Source: Marinilabiliaceae bacterium
GTDB taxonomy: Bacteria; Bacteroidota; Bacteroidia; Bacteroidales; Marinilabiliaceae
Direction of reading: 5' to 3'
Assembly: GCA_021443545.1 (NCBI GenBank)
Contig: JABUTU010000044.1
Location: 1 to 55,954, forward strand
DNA: 55,954 nucleotides
Shown here: piece after piece, positions 1-7,875 of the stretch
Position numbering within the stretch: position 1 is the stretch's first letter
How the letters are laid out: every line of letters starts with the position of its first letter
Position numbers and translations under genes: made by a program
The notes under the pieces: generated by a model
Told to the model about the DNA's origin: nothing
Databases searched by the model: none
Seen by the model: only the letters and a program-made list of their open reading frames with translations

Positions 1-944
1 GTAGTATAATTTACTGTTCCACTGAGAACTCTTGCGCCATCCTTAATTTCGGGAGCCTCTGTGTCAGCTTCAATTTTCAATGTAAAGGAGAATCTCGCAT
101 TCTGACCAGGCGCAATAGCATAGTCATAAGAAACATTTGTTGATGTAAAAGTGATTTTTCCATCAGCAATAGTAGCTCCCGACAAATTAGATATCTTATC
201 CAACATCATATCTGGATAACCTATTTCAGCACTTGTATAAGGGGTCGAGAGAGCCAGGTTCTCCACTTCAACTTCGACATTATTGTTGTTAGAATAGAAG
301 TCAGAGATAAAAACAGGAGCATTGATATATACTAACGACGAGTTCGAAATATTCAGACTCAGCAGACCACCAAGAGTTGATATATCCACCGATTTTAAAT
401 TTAGATTACCTGTCAGTATCAACTCCTGCACATGAGAACCCATAGTAGGCATGATGACAGTCTCTAATTTCGGACAATTGGTGATAGATATAGATTCTAA
501 ACCACTCATGGCTGAGAGATCGAGAGTCTCGACGTCCACGTTATCTAAAGTCAAGCGTTCTAAGTCGCCGAAATTAGTTATATCCATTGTTAGCTTACCA
601 CCATCCAGTGTAAGAGATTTCACAGTAGCTAATACTGATCTATCGTGACTACTGCAATCCAGAAAATTGATATTCTTGCTCTTTATCGTCTCGAGTTCTG
701 TAAGATATTCCCACCCTTTATCGATGGAATTATTCTCACCGACTGGCTCAAGATTCAATTCTTCAACATACACTAATTCGAATTCATCAAGGATACCATC
801 AGAATCCCAATCAAACTCGTCTGATTGTAAAGCCTTAAGAAGAGGCGCAGAAAAATTAGTTGTGTTTAATCTTACACCATCTCCAGCGATAGTTGCAACA
901 CCAGCAACTGTAAGTAGTATTGATAGTAAAACAAATCTCTTCAT
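1..944 (-). CDS. Secreted leucine-rich-repeat-like protein, C-terminus missing
   Basis: The reading frame opens at an ATG at 944 and runs open to the window edge, so the 3' part is missing (about 314 residues visible). The N-terminus (MKRFVLLSILLTVAGVATIAG) looks like a signal peptide, so the protein is probably exported. Residues 45-56 (DWDSDGILDEFE) form an acidic DxDxDGxxDExE calcium-loop-like motif. After it come irregular leucine-rich repeats of about 22 residues with phrases such as LTLDNVDVETLDLS and ESISITNCPKLETV, as in the BspA-like and other surface LRR proteins of Bacteroidota. The end of the visible part is beta-rich. A Bacteroidetes-type promoter lies at 982-989. Substrate and attachment mode cannot be read because the C-terminus is absent. 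Confidence 0.75.
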   Translation of the reverse strand, partial: MKRFVLLSILLTVAGVATIAGDGVRLNTTNFSAPLLKALQSDEFDWDSDGILDEFELVYVEELNLEPVGENNSIDKGWEYLTELETIKSKNINFLDCSSHDRSVLATVKSLTLDGGKLTMDITNFGDLERLTLDNVDVETLDLSAMSGLESISITNCPKLETVIMPTMGSHVQELILTGNLNLKSVDISTLGGLLSLNISNSSLVYINAPVFISDFYSNNNNVEVEVENLALSTPYTSAEIGYPDMMLDKISNLSGATIADGKITFTSTNVSYDYAIAPGQNARFSFTLKIEADTEAPEIKDGARVLSGTVNYT

Positions 945-981
945 AACATTTGATTATTGAGTAGCCACAATCGGCAAAGAG

Positions 982-989
982 CAAAAATA
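982..989 (-). promoter_or_regulatory. -7 box upstream of the LRR protein gene
   Basis: On the minus strand this reads TATTTTTG, matching the Bacteroidetes -7 consensus TAnnTTTG. A TTGTG element lies about 16 nt upstream, slightly short of the usual 19-21. Its position, about 38 nt before the ATG at 944, suits the LRR gene and separates it from metF. Confidence 0.5.
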
Positions 990-1031
990 AAAAATATTAT
1001 TGACACACAATAATAAAAATGAGAAAAAGAA

Positions 1032-1979
1032 TCAGTAGACTCTACGAGCCACCTCAGCGACACTATCACTTGCAGCGAGAGTATAGAAATGCAGATTTGG
1101 AACACCTTTAGCAATAAGTTCCTTGCATTGATGTGTAAGCCACTCTATACCAACACTTTTTGCATCATTATCGGACTTACACTTCTCGAGTTCACGAACC
1201 AATGGTTCAGGCATATTAACGCCAAAAGTCTTTGGGAGGACTGATAACTGCGAGAGTTTTTTTATTGGTTTTAGTCCAGGTATTATTGGGACAGTTATAC
1301 CCATTGCTCTGCATTTATCAACGAAGTCGAAGTATTTCTGATTATCAAAAAAGAGTTGAGTGATAATATAACCGGCACCTGCATCCACCTTCTGTTTCAG
1401 GTAGCGCAAGTCACTTTCCATATTAGGAGCCTCTTCATGTTTCTCAGGATATCCGGCAACGCCGAAACTGAATTTATTCTTTAATGGGTCGGTAGTCGTT
1501 CCGTCAAGAAATTTTCCTTCATTGAAATCATTCACCTGCTGAATGAGGTCAGTTGCGTGACGGTGACACTCTTTAGGGTCGACAAGCATCTCCTTATCGT
1601 TATCACCACGCAGCAGAAGAAGGTCGTGAATACCGAGGAAATTAAGGTCGATGAGCACATATTCGGTTTCGCTTGGAGTAAAGCCAGAACATATTATATG
1701 AGGCACAGTTGGTATTCCGTATCTATGTTGGATAGCTGCCGCGACAGCGACAGTTCCAGGACGTTTACGGACGAATAGTTTTTTATATTTTCCATCAGAT
1801 GAGGTCTGATAGACAGGTTCAGAATGTCGGCTTGTGATATTGATATAGAGTGGGTTGAACTCGCGTAGAGAGTCGATGCTTTCAAACACCTTATCTATAC
1901 TGCTTCCTTTAAGAGGAGGAAGGACCTCTATTGAGAAACCTGTTGTCTTTCGGCTCTGGAGAATTTCCGTAACTGTCAT
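1032..1979 (-). CDS. metF: Methylenetetrahydrofolate reductase
   Basis: This 315-residue protein matches the MetF family, slightly longer than the roughly 296-residue E. coli enzyme. It is expected to reduce 5,10-methylene-THF to 5-methyl-THF with FAD, supplying the methyl group for methionine synthesis. Visible family features are the N-terminal FSIEVLPP stretch, DLLLLRGDN, the FGVAGYPEKHEEAPN segment, ITQLFFDN, and PIIPGLKPI near residue 235. The start is the ATG at 1979, just before the conserved N-terminus. A Bacteroidetes-type promoter lies 23-30 bases upstream (2002-2009). No S-adenosylmethionine riboswitch fits in the short leader. The gene appears to be monocistronic. Confidence 0.95.
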   Translation of the reverse strand: MTVTEILQSRKTTGFSIEVLPPLKGSSIDKVFESIDSLREFNPLYINITSRHSEPVYQTSSDGKYKKLFVRKRPGTVAVAAAIQHRYGIPTVPHIICSGFTPSETEYVLIDLNFLGIHDLLLLRGDNDKEMLVDPKECHRHATDLIQQVNDFNEGKFLDGTTTDPLKNKFSFGVAGYPEKHEEAPNMESDLRYLKQKVDAGAGYIITQLFFDNQKYFDFVDKCRAMGITVPIIPGLKPIKKLSQLSVLPKTFGVNMPEPLVRELEKCKSDNDAKSVGIEWLTHQCKELIAKGVPNLHFYTLAASDSVAEVARRVY

Positions 1980-2001
1980 ATTCTTGAATACTATTTAGGG
2001 G

Positions 2002-2032
2002 CGAAGTTACGATTTAGTGAGGGAAAAGCAAA
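2002..2032 (-). promoter_or_regulatory. metF promoter
   Basis: On the minus strand a TTTG (-33, at 2029-2032) is followed after 19 nt by TAACTTCG (-7, at 2002-2009), one base from TAnnTTTG. The spacer end CTCACTAAATCG is almost the same as in the ribF promoter repeats near 31.87-32.04 kb. Confidence 0.6.
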
Positions 2033-2146
2033 GCTCATACCCATGTATTTTGTGTTTACGTTAGTAGAGGAAAAATAAACATTGATTGAAGAGAATTGGG
2101 CTTGGATACACGTTGATTGATATAATCAACCTGTTGGATGAAAATA

Positions 2147-2178
2147 TTTTTTTGTGATATAGCAACGCTCTATATTTG
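2147..2178 (+). promoter_or_regulatory. Promoter of a candidate non-coding RNA or long acpH leader
   Basis: TATATTTG at 2171-2178 matches the TAnnTTTG -7 consensus exactly. A T-run ending in TTTG (2147-2154) supplies the -33 region. Transcription would start near 2183-2186, and no substantial ORF follows before the terminator at 2335-2369. Confidence 0.55.
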
Positions 2179-2182
2179 CCAA

Positions 2183-2369
2183 TGTAAAGATGAGAGGAGA
2201 TTGAACACCGCCATAGTTCGACTCTTTATCAGATGGATACAGGAATTTGTTTTTCATAAATACTATAGAGGTTTTATGGTTGCCAAAGGGCATCAAAAAA
2301 GAAATTGTTAAGGTTTTTTCTCATACTTGAATAGCCCCGAGCGATGTGAATCGCTCGGGGTTTATTTTA
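2183..2369 (+). ncRNA. Candidate structured small RNA (about 187 nt, 6S-like size)
   Basis: This stretch lies between a good promoter and a strong intrinsic terminator and holds no ORF longer than about 11 codons. Bases 2187-2195 (AAGATGAGA) pair with 2319-2328 (TCTCATACTT) with one bulge. This closing stem brings both ends together just before the terminator, and G-U/A-U pairs extend it inward. A local hairpin (GAAC/GTTC, about 2203-2219) lies inside. Length and the long closing stem recall 6S RNA, but I cannot confirm that family from sequence alone. The alternative is a regulatory leader for acpH, whose ATG is 45 bases beyond the terminator. The rest of the 435-base gap (1980-2182) holds only the metF promoter and a 7-bp inverted repeat near 2112-2130. 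Confidence 0.5.
2335..2369 (+). terminator. Intrinsic terminator of the candidate RNA
   Basis: A perfect 11-bp GC-rich stem (CCCCGAGCGAT with ATCGCTCGGGG, loop GTGA) spans 2335-2360 and is followed by TTTATTTTA. It is plus-oriented with no protein-coding gene upstream on that strand. Confidence 0.85.
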
Positions 2370-2414
2370 GGCTCGATTTTTGTATATGACGCGCTGTAAA
2401 AAGCAACATCTACA

Positions 2415-3035
2415 ATGAATTATCTGGCCCATTTGGCTCTGTCGCACGACAACTCAGATACTATGCTGGGCAATTTTATCGGGGACTTTGTGAAGGGTAG
2501 CAACTACAACAGCTACTCGCCAGCGATTCGCACAGGCATTCTACTACACAGGAAGATTGATGCGTTCACAGACCTTCATCCGCTTGTAAAGGAGAGCATG
2601 TCGCTACTCAAGGAACCATTTGGCAGATACTCAGGGATTATGGTTGATATGTTCTACGACCATTTCCTTGCTGCTAACTGGCAAGAGTTTCGTCCTGATA
2701 TTCCGCTCAATAAGTTTGTAAATCGTGTACATAAGATTCTGATGTTTAATTACTTTCGACTTCCAGGCGATGTAAAGAAGATGCTTCCCTTCCTGATAAA
2801 GAGTCGTCGATTGGAGAAATATGCCAATATAACAGACCTTGGCAGAGCCCTAAACATTATGTCGCGCAATACCACACTGCCGAACAATACGAATGAAGCT
2901 ATACGGATACTAAAAGAGAATTATGCGACGTTTGAGATGCAATTTCGCTCATTTTACCCCGATGTTGTTGCGATGGTTGATACAGAGCTTATCAATGTTC
3001 AACATGATGCTGAGAATGCAGATTACCGAGAATAG
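2415..3035 (+). CDS. Acyl-carrier-protein phosphodiesterase family protein (DUF479)
   Basis: This 206-residue cytosolic protein begins with NYLAHLALS and carries GNFIGDFVKG (about residues 20-29) and HRKIDAFTD (about 45-53), the signature blocks of the AcpH/DUF479 family. Characterised members release 4'-phosphopantetheine from holo-ACP, and the family belongs to the HD-like metal hydrolases. The conserved Asp and His residues (GDF, KIDAFTDLHP, MFYDHFLA) are present. Its last 13 bases overlap the convergent end of prmC. It lies just downstream of a terminator-like hairpin, so read-through from the 2171 promoter may contribute to expression. The family call is firm. The exact reaction in this organism is inferred. 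Confidence 0.85.
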   Translation: MNYLAHLALSHDNSDTMLGNFIGDFVKGSNYNSYSPAIRTGILLHRKIDAFTDLHPLVKESMSLLKEPFGRYSGIMVDMFYDHFLAANWQEFRPDIPLNKFVNRVHKILMFNYFRLPGDVKKMLPFLIKSRRLEKYANITDLGRALNIMSRNTTLPNNTNEAIRILKENYATFEMQFRSFYPDVVAMVDTELINVQHDAENADYRE

Positions 3036-3865
3036 AGGCCGTACACCATACGTGGCTTTCCGTTGAAGTCGTCTCTACACTCGACGTCCGACAATCCTTC
3101 AGAGACCATCATACTGACGACCTCTTTTGAAAGAGCCTCATTAATCTCGAAAAAGAGAGAGCAGGTAGGTTTTGCTATTCTTGACAATAATTTGGTTATG
3201 GCTACGTAGAAACGCAACGGGTCGTCATCTGGCACAAATAGGGCTATATGAGGCTCGTGGTTGAGCACATCAAGCTCCATATAGGTTTTCTCGCCTTCCA
3301 TAACATAAGGTGGATTGGATACAACGAGATCAAAATTATATTGCTTCGTCAGTTTACATGGATTGAGAATATCATCCTTAATGAATTCTATATCTACGCC
3401 AATCATTTTGGCATTATCAGAAGCAACATCCAAAGCCAGCTGGGAGACATCGAGTGCCACTACATGAGCAGCAGGGAAGATTTTCTTTAACTCAATTGCT
3501 ATGATTCCGCTTCCTGTCCCTATATCGAGAATATGGGAGGGGGCAATATGATTCGCTAATTTCTGTGATACCCACTCTATAAGTTGCGATGTCTCAGGGC
3601 GAGGGATTAGAACTGAGGGATTCACACTGTAGTATTCTCCAGCAAAATATGCTCTGCCTGTGACATACTGAAGAGGCTCACCATTTCGAATGCGTCGCGC
3701 CATAGAGCGGAGCGATTCAGTCGTTTCATCCGACAAGTTTTTATCTCCCTCGATTATCAGTTGGGTAGTTGTCATGCCCAAAAAATCCTCAAGCAGATAT
3801 GATGCTTTTTCGTGACTTGAAAGCAGATTTGTCAATTCTCTTCTGAGATGTGAAATTGTCGTCAT
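3023..3865 (-). CDS. prmC: Release-factor glutamine N5-methyltransferase
   Basis: This 280-residue protein methylates the glutamine of the GGQ motif in peptide-chain release factors. It has the helical N-terminal domain, RPETSQL (about 89-95), the SAM-binding loop DIGTGSG (114-120) and the catalytic NPPY (184-187). I chose the ATG at 3865, giving a normal N-terminus (MTTISHLRRELTNLL). A longer frame starting at 3994 would run through the divergent promoter and into ribD with an unrelated hydrophobic leader. A -7 box, TATTTTTG, lies at 3871-3878 on the minus strand. The 3' end overlaps the convergent acpH-like gene by 13 bases. Confidence 0.93.
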   Translation of the reverse strand: MTTISHLRRELTNLLSSHEKASYLLEDFLGMTTTQLIIEGDKNLSDETTESLRSMARRIRNGEPLQYVTGRAYFAGEYYSVNPSVLIPRPETSQLIEWVSQKLANHIAPSHILDIGTGSGIIAIELKKIFPAAHVVALDVSQLALDVASDNAKMIGVDIEFIKDDILNPCKLTKQYNFDLVVSNPPYVMEGEKTYMELDVLNHEPHIALFVPDDDPLRFYVAITKLLSRIAKPTCSLFFEINEALSKEVVSMMVSEGLSDVECRDDFNGKPRMVYGLYSR

Positions 3866-3870
3866 AGACG

Positions 3871-3899
3871 CAAAAATACAAAAATAAAGAGTACGTTTG
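3871..3899. promoter_or_regulatory. Divergent prmC / ribD promoter pair
   Basis: The 56-base gap carries CAAAAATA (3871-3878, TATTTTTG on minus, toward prmC) and TACGTTTG (3892-3899, toward ribD). Both match TAnnTTTG. The gap is too small for an FMN riboswitch. Confidence 0.5.
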
Positions 3900-3921
3900 C
3901 GTATCAATAAAGAGACGAACG

Positions 3922-4956
3922 ATGAAAGAAGATGATATATATATGCGGCGATGCCTTGAGTTGGCTGCAATGGGAAGAGGAACAACCTATCCAAATCCTA
4001 TGGTTGGGTCTGTCATAGTCTGTGATGGTCGGATTATAGGCGAAGGATATCACCACCATGCTGGAGGAGCACATGCCGAAGTGAATGCTGTAAATTCAGT
4101 TACTGATAAGAGTCTACTGACAAGAAGCACCATTTACGTCAGTTTGGAGCCATGCGCACACTTTGGTAAGACACCTCCCTGTTGTGATCTCATCATACGA
4201 ATGGGAATACCACGGGTCAAAGTGGGATGCGTCGACACATTTTCAAAAGTAAGCGGTCAGGGCATACAACGTATGCGTGACAATGGCATTGAGGTAACAG
4301 TTGGCATTATGGAGGAGGAGTGCATAGCTATGAACAGACGTTTCTTCACATATCACAATAAAAGACGACCATACATAATTCTCAAATGGGCGCAGTCGTC
4401 AGATGGTTATATTACAGGAAAAGGGTCAACCCCTGTTTGGATAACCAATGACGAGTGTAAAACTCTTGTACACAAACAACGTTCAGAAGAACATGCGATT
4501 CTAATTGGTGCTAACACAGCCAATATCGACAATCCATCGTTAACCAATCGTGAGTGGGGAGGTAATAGTCCAAAACGCTTTATTCTTTCCCCAAATGAAT
4601 CGGTAAGGAGGGAGCTCACGATGCTCAATGATGGACAATCTACAACCATTCTCACCAATGGCGACTCACGTGATGAGGGCAATGTAAAATACCTGCATAT
4701 ATGTAATGAGGGGAGTTCAATAGCACAACGTATAGCAACAACGCTCTATAACGAGGGCATTCATTCGGTCATTATTGAGGGTGGTCGTCAGACTATCCAA
4801 GCGTTTATTGACGAGGGAATATGGGATGAAGCCTTCATATATGAGGGACTAATCAAGTTGAAAGATGGGGTAAAAGCGCCAATCATCGAAAACAACCAAA
4901 ATGTTGAGAAGCTATTCATAGGAGAGTGCACGCTGACAATTTTGAAACACTCATAA
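3922..4956 (+). CDS. ribD: Bifunctional riboflavin deaminase/reductase
   Basis: This 344-residue protein catalyses two steps of riboflavin synthesis: deamination of the pyrimidine intermediate and reduction of its ribosyl side chain. The deaminase domain has the zinc motif HAE (51-53) and PCAHFGKTPPC (Cys78 and Cys87). The C-terminal reductase domain starts near residue 150 (RPYIILKWAQSSDGYITGKG) and contains the IIEGG block near 280. Length is slightly under the roughly 367 residues of E. coli RibD. It is divergent from prmC and convergent with the prolyl-tRNA editing gene. The other rib genes are not adjacent. ribF lies about 27 kb away. Confidence 0.94.
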   Translation: MKEDDIYMRRCLELAAMGRGTTYPNPMVGSVIVCDGRIIGEGYHHHAGGAHAEVNAVNSVTDKSLLTRSTIYVSLEPCAHFGKTPPCCDLIIRMGIPRVKVGCVDTFSKVSGQGIQRMRDNGIEVTVGIMEEECIAMNRRFFTYHNKRRPYIILKWAQSSDGYITGKGSTPVWITNDECKTLVHKQRSEEHAILIGANTANIDNPSLTNREWGGNSPKRFILSPNESVRRELTMLNDGQSTTILTNGDSRDEGNVKYLHICNEGSSIAQRIATTLYNEGIHSVIIEGGRQTIQAFIDEGIWDEAFIYEGLIKLKDGVKAPIIENNQNVEKLFIGECTLTILKHS

Positions 4957-4962
4957 ATAGCA

Positions 4963-5571
4963 CTACTCCTCCTCAACAAGTCGGACGACCTGTGGCTCAT
5001 GTTTCATCGCTGGGAGTATTCTCCCAGTTAGGTCTTTTACTTTGAGTCGCAGACTCGATGTATTACGACAGGGATGACAACCGACGAATTCGCTTTTCAG
5101 GACATCCTCATCTATGAGAAGTTGAACATAATTGGCTCTATCATTCATAAGACCCATGACAGAAACTGAGCCGGGCATGACATCGAGGTATTTTAGCATA
5201 GCATCGGCATCAGCGAAAGAGAGGCGAGCTGAGTTGATTTGCTGAGAGAGTAGCCGAGTAAGAAACTTTTTGTCTCCAGGCATCATCAAGAGATAGAAGT
5301 GCGTCTTCTGCTTATTGCATAGGAAGAGATTCTTACAGATTATTGCATGCTTCAACCTGTCGTTATCCGAAGAGGCATTAAACTGAGACAGTGTTGTGCG
5401 TTCAAATGCCGCATCAATCTGGGCACATACCTCCATAGTATCAGCTGGGTCATGATCAAGACGGTCATACTCAATCCCGAGAGAGTCCAGCAAATCGTAA
5501 ACTCGTACTTCGCGGGATTGACGCAACTCACAATTTTCGGGTCGTCCGTGATATATCGTCAGTTTCTCCAT
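4963..5571 (-). CDS. Prolyl-tRNA editing protein, ProX/YbaK family
   Basis: This 202-residue protein resembles the YbaK/ProX single-domain editing factors that deacylate Ala-tRNA(Pro) or related mischarged tRNAs in trans. Visible family features are the N-terminal region giving VYDLLDSLGIEYDRLDHDPADTM, the KNLFLCNKQKTHFYLL strand region with a lysine thought to contact the tRNA in this family, MPGDKKF, and GSVSVMGLMND. It sits downstream of leuD but is separated from it by a terminator-like hairpin, so it probably has its own promoter, which I could not place. Substrate specificity is inferred from the family. Confidence 0.85.
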   Translation of the reverse strand: MEKLTIYHGRPENCELRQSREVRVYDLLDSLGIEYDRLDHDPADTMEVCAQIDAAFERTTLSQFNASSDNDRLKHAIICKNLFLCNKQKTHFYLLMMPGDKKFLTRLLSQQINSARLSFADADAMLKYLDVMPGSVSVMGLMNDRANYVQLLIDEDVLKSEFVGCHPCRNTSSLRLKVKDLTGRILPAMKHEPQVVRLVEEE

Positions 5572-5607
5572 GAGAGTTAATTACATGAGTAAGTGAAAAA
5601 AGTCAGA

Positions 5608-5642
5608 CAACAAAAGAGCCAGTCTCTGAAAAAGAGACTGGC
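5608..5642 (-). terminator. Terminator of leuCD
   Basis: GCCAGTCTC (5618-5626) and GAGACTGGC (5634-5642) form a perfect 9-bp stem. On the minus strand it is followed by TCTTTTGTTG. It lies 20 bases after the leuD stop. Confidence 0.65.
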
Positions 5643-5662
5643 ATAATATTGAGAAAAAACAA

Positions 5663-6265
5663 TTAATACTTAGCTGCTGTCTTTTCGTAAGCCTCAGTCT
5701 TATCCTTAACGGTCAGCAGATAATCGATATCATCGAGACCATTCATAAGACAATGCTTCTTGTAGCCATTGATTTCGAAGTGTTCCGACTTGCCAGTTGC
5801 AGAGTTGGTCACAGTTTGGTTAGGAAGATCTACGACAACCTCCATCTTTGGGTTAGCCTTAATGCTTGCAAAGAGTTCGCTCAGAAACTCCTCAGATACA
5901 ACGACAGGGAGAACGAAGTTGTTAAGCTCATTATTCTTGTGTATATCCGCGAAAAAGCTTGATATAACGACACGGAAACCATATCCAGCAATAGCCCATG
6001 CAGCATGCTCACGACTTGAACCAGAACCGAAGTTCTTACCTGCAACGAGTATTTCGCCTGAATAGGTTGGGTCGTTAAGAACAAACGAGGTGTTAAGAGA
6101 CCCATCTGGATTATAGCGCCAGTCACGGAAAAGATTATCACCGAAAAATTTCTCTTCACGTGTTGTTGCCTTAAGAAAACGGGCAGGAATAATCTGATCT
6201 GTATCCACATTCTCAAGAGGAAGAGGGATACAAGTACTCTTTATTATATTAAATTTCTGTTTCAT
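5663..6265 (-). CDS. leuD: 3-isopropylmalate dehydratase, small subunit
   Basis: This 200-residue subunit pairs with LeuC to isomerise 2-isopropylmalate to 3-isopropylmalate in leucine synthesis. It shows the N-terminal IPLPLENVDTDQIIPARFLK block (about 13-32) and the substrate-site motif NFGSGSSREHAAWAI (about 78-92), both highly conserved in LeuD. Length matches E. coli (201). It starts 19 bases after leuC, so the two are co-transcribed. leuA and leuB are not next to it, so the leucine pathway is split in this genome. Confidence 0.95.
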   Translation of the reverse strand: MKQKFNIIKSTCIPLPLENVDTDQIIPARFLKATTREEKFFGDNLFRDWRYNPDGSLNTSFVLNDPTYSGEILVAGKNFGSGSSREHAAWAIAGYGFRVVISSFFADIHKNNELNNFVLPVVVSEEFLSELFASIKANPKMEVVVDLPNQTVTNSATGKSEHFEINGYKKHCLMNGLDDIDYLLTVKDKTEAYEKTAAKY

Positions 6266-6284
6266 TTCTTTTTCCAGTTAAAGA

Positions 6285-7679
6285 TTAGAGAAGATCACGT
6301 GGGTCGGTAATAACACCCGTAATGGCTGCAGCAGCTGCTACAAGCGGTGAGCATAGGAGGGTGCGAGAGCCAGGACCTTGACGTCCCTCGAAGTTACGAT
6401 TACTTGTTGATACCGAATACTTTCCGGCAGGCACCTTATCGTCGTTCATTGCCAGACAGGCAGAACAACCCGGTTGACGTACTTCGAAACCTGCCTCTGC
6501 AAGAATCTTATCGATACCCTCCTCACGAATCTGAGCATCGACCATCCATGAGCCAGGAACAAGCCATGCTACAACTCCGTCAGCCTTCTTCTTACCTTTA
6601 ACCATAGAGGCAAAAGCACGGAAGTCCTCAATACGACCATTAGTACATGCGCCAAGGAAGACATAGTCAATCTTATGACCAAGGAGCTTCTCGCCAGGCT
6701 TAAAGCCCATATAATCCAACGACTTAAGGTACGACTGCTGTCCAGCCTTGTCTATGGTATCAAGAGTTGGGATATTAGAATCTATTGACATACCCATACC
6801 TGGGTTTGTACCATATGTTATCATTGGTTTTATATCCTCAGCCATGTAGACAAGTTCCTTATCGAATACGGCATTATCATCGCTCTTAAGCGTTCGCCAA
6901 TAAGCTACAGCCTTTTCCCAAGCCTCGCCTTTAGGAGCATTCTCACGACCCTTGAGGTAGTTGAATGTTGTCTCGTCAGGAGCAATCATACCACCACGAG
7001 CACCCATCTCGATTGAGAGGTTACACAATGTCAATCTACCCTCCATGGTAAGATTCTTAACGGCAGAGCCTGCATACTCAACAAAATAGCCCGTTGCACC
7101 AGATGTTGTAATCTTAGACATAAGATAGAGAGCCACATCCTTTGCTGTCACACCCTTACCAAGAGTTCCCTCAACACGAATACGCATTGACTTTGGTTTC
7201 TGCTGAAGAATGCACTGTGAAGCCATTACCATCTCCACTTCAGAGGTACCAATACCAAATGCAACAGCACCCATAGCGCCATGTGTCGAGGTGTGTGAGT
7301 CGCCACAAACAATTGTCATGCCTGGAAGCGTAAGACCACGCTCAGGACCAACAACATGGATGATACCATTCTTAGGATTGAGCATTCCGAAATGATTAAG
7401 GCCAAACTCTTCAGTATTCTTAGCCAACGTATCGACCTGTGTTTTTGAAATAGGGTCAGCTATAGGCTTATCCTGATCATGTGTAGGAGTATTATGATCT
7501 GGCATACAGAAGATTTTCTCTGGGCGGAAACACTTAAGTTTTCGAGCGCGAAGACCATCAAAAGCCTGCGGTGAAGTTACCTCATGAGCGTAGAGACGGT
7601 CGATATACAACTGCGTCGGACCGTCTGGGACAATTGAGACTACATGAGAATCCCAAATCTTGTCGAATAAAGTATTCAT
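6285..7679 (-). CDS. leuC: 3-isopropylmalate dehydratase, large subunit
   Basis: This 464-residue iron-sulfur subunit of isopropylmalate isomerase is near the E. coli length (466). Conserved features are DHNTPT near 60, [14 protein letters not shown] near 125-138, and the 4Fe-4S cysteines in [11 protein letters not shown] (about 344) and GCSACLAMN (about 406). The N-terminus ([14 protein letters not shown]) is standard. It leads a two-gene leuC-leuD operon from a promoter at 7726-7733. The 5' leader is roughly 40 nt, and I saw no leader peptide rich in leucine codons. Confidence 0.96.
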   Translation of the reverse strand: MNTLFDKIWDSHVVSIVPDGPTQLYIDRLYAHEVTSPQAFDGLRARKLKCFRPEKIFCMPDHNTPTHDQDKPIADPISKTQVDTLAKNTEEFGLNHFGMLNPKNGIIHVVGPERGLTLPGMTIVCGDSHTSTHGAMGAVAFGIGTSEVEMVMASQCILQQKPKSMRIRVEGTLGKGVTAKDVALYLMSKITTSGATGYFVEYAGSAVKNLTMEGRLTLCNLSIEMGARGGMIAPDETTFNYLKGRENAPKGEAWEKAVAYWRTLKSDDNAVFDKELVYMAEDIKPMITYGTNPGMGMSIDSNIPTLDTIDKAGQQSYLKSLDYMGFKPGEKLLGHKIDYVFLGACTNGRIEDFRAFASMVKGKKKADGVVAWLVPGSWMVDAQIREEGIDKILAEAGFEVRQPGCSACLAMNDDKVPAGKYSVSTSNRNFEGRQGPGSRTLLCSPLVAAAAAITGVITDPRDLL

Positions 7680-7725
7680 TTATCTTGTTTTTCGTTTTTG
7701 ACTAAAAGCCTATCACTTTCACCTG

Positions 7726-7733
7726 CAAAGATA
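7726..7733 (-). promoter_or_regulatory. leuCD promoter, -7 box
   Basis: On the minus strand this reads TATCTTTG, an exact TAnnTTTG match. A T-rich stretch (CATATTTTC) about 20 nt upstream can act as the -33 region. It lies 47 bases before the leuC ATG. Confidence 0.6.
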
Positions 7734-7809
7734 CTATTAAGTGATTGAAAATATGCAATTTTTTTGAATGTATCGTCAGAGGTGGCGGTTCGAAGTGATT
7801 ATTTTATCC

Positions 7810-7857
7810 AAATAAATAAAGTGGCACAGTGTCGTTAATGACACTGTGCCACTTTAT
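7810..7857 (-). terminator. Strong terminator at the end of the long minus-strand gene run
   Basis: A perfect inverted repeat of about 16 bp (AAGTGGCACAGTGTC and its complement, loop GTTAAT) spans 7819-7854. A/T tracts lie on both sides, so it could work in both directions. It follows the small secreted-protein gene whose stop is at 7876. Confidence 0.85.
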
Positions 7858-7875
7858 TATTGTGTTCAATTCCAA

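Noticed and set aside
451-960. Plus-strand ORFs opposite the LRR gene
   Set aside because: They are antisense shadows of the minus-strand LRR reading frame and have no recognisable features.
3866-3921. FMN riboswitch upstream of ribD or ribF
   Set aside because: The ribD leader is only 56 bases and the ribF leader has promoter repeats. Neither has room for, or bases matching, the conserved RFN element.
3866-3994. Longer prmC start at 3994
   Set aside because: It adds 43 residues of unrelated hydrophobic sequence, runs through the divergent promoters and overlaps ribD. The ATG at 3865 gives the family-typical N-terminus.
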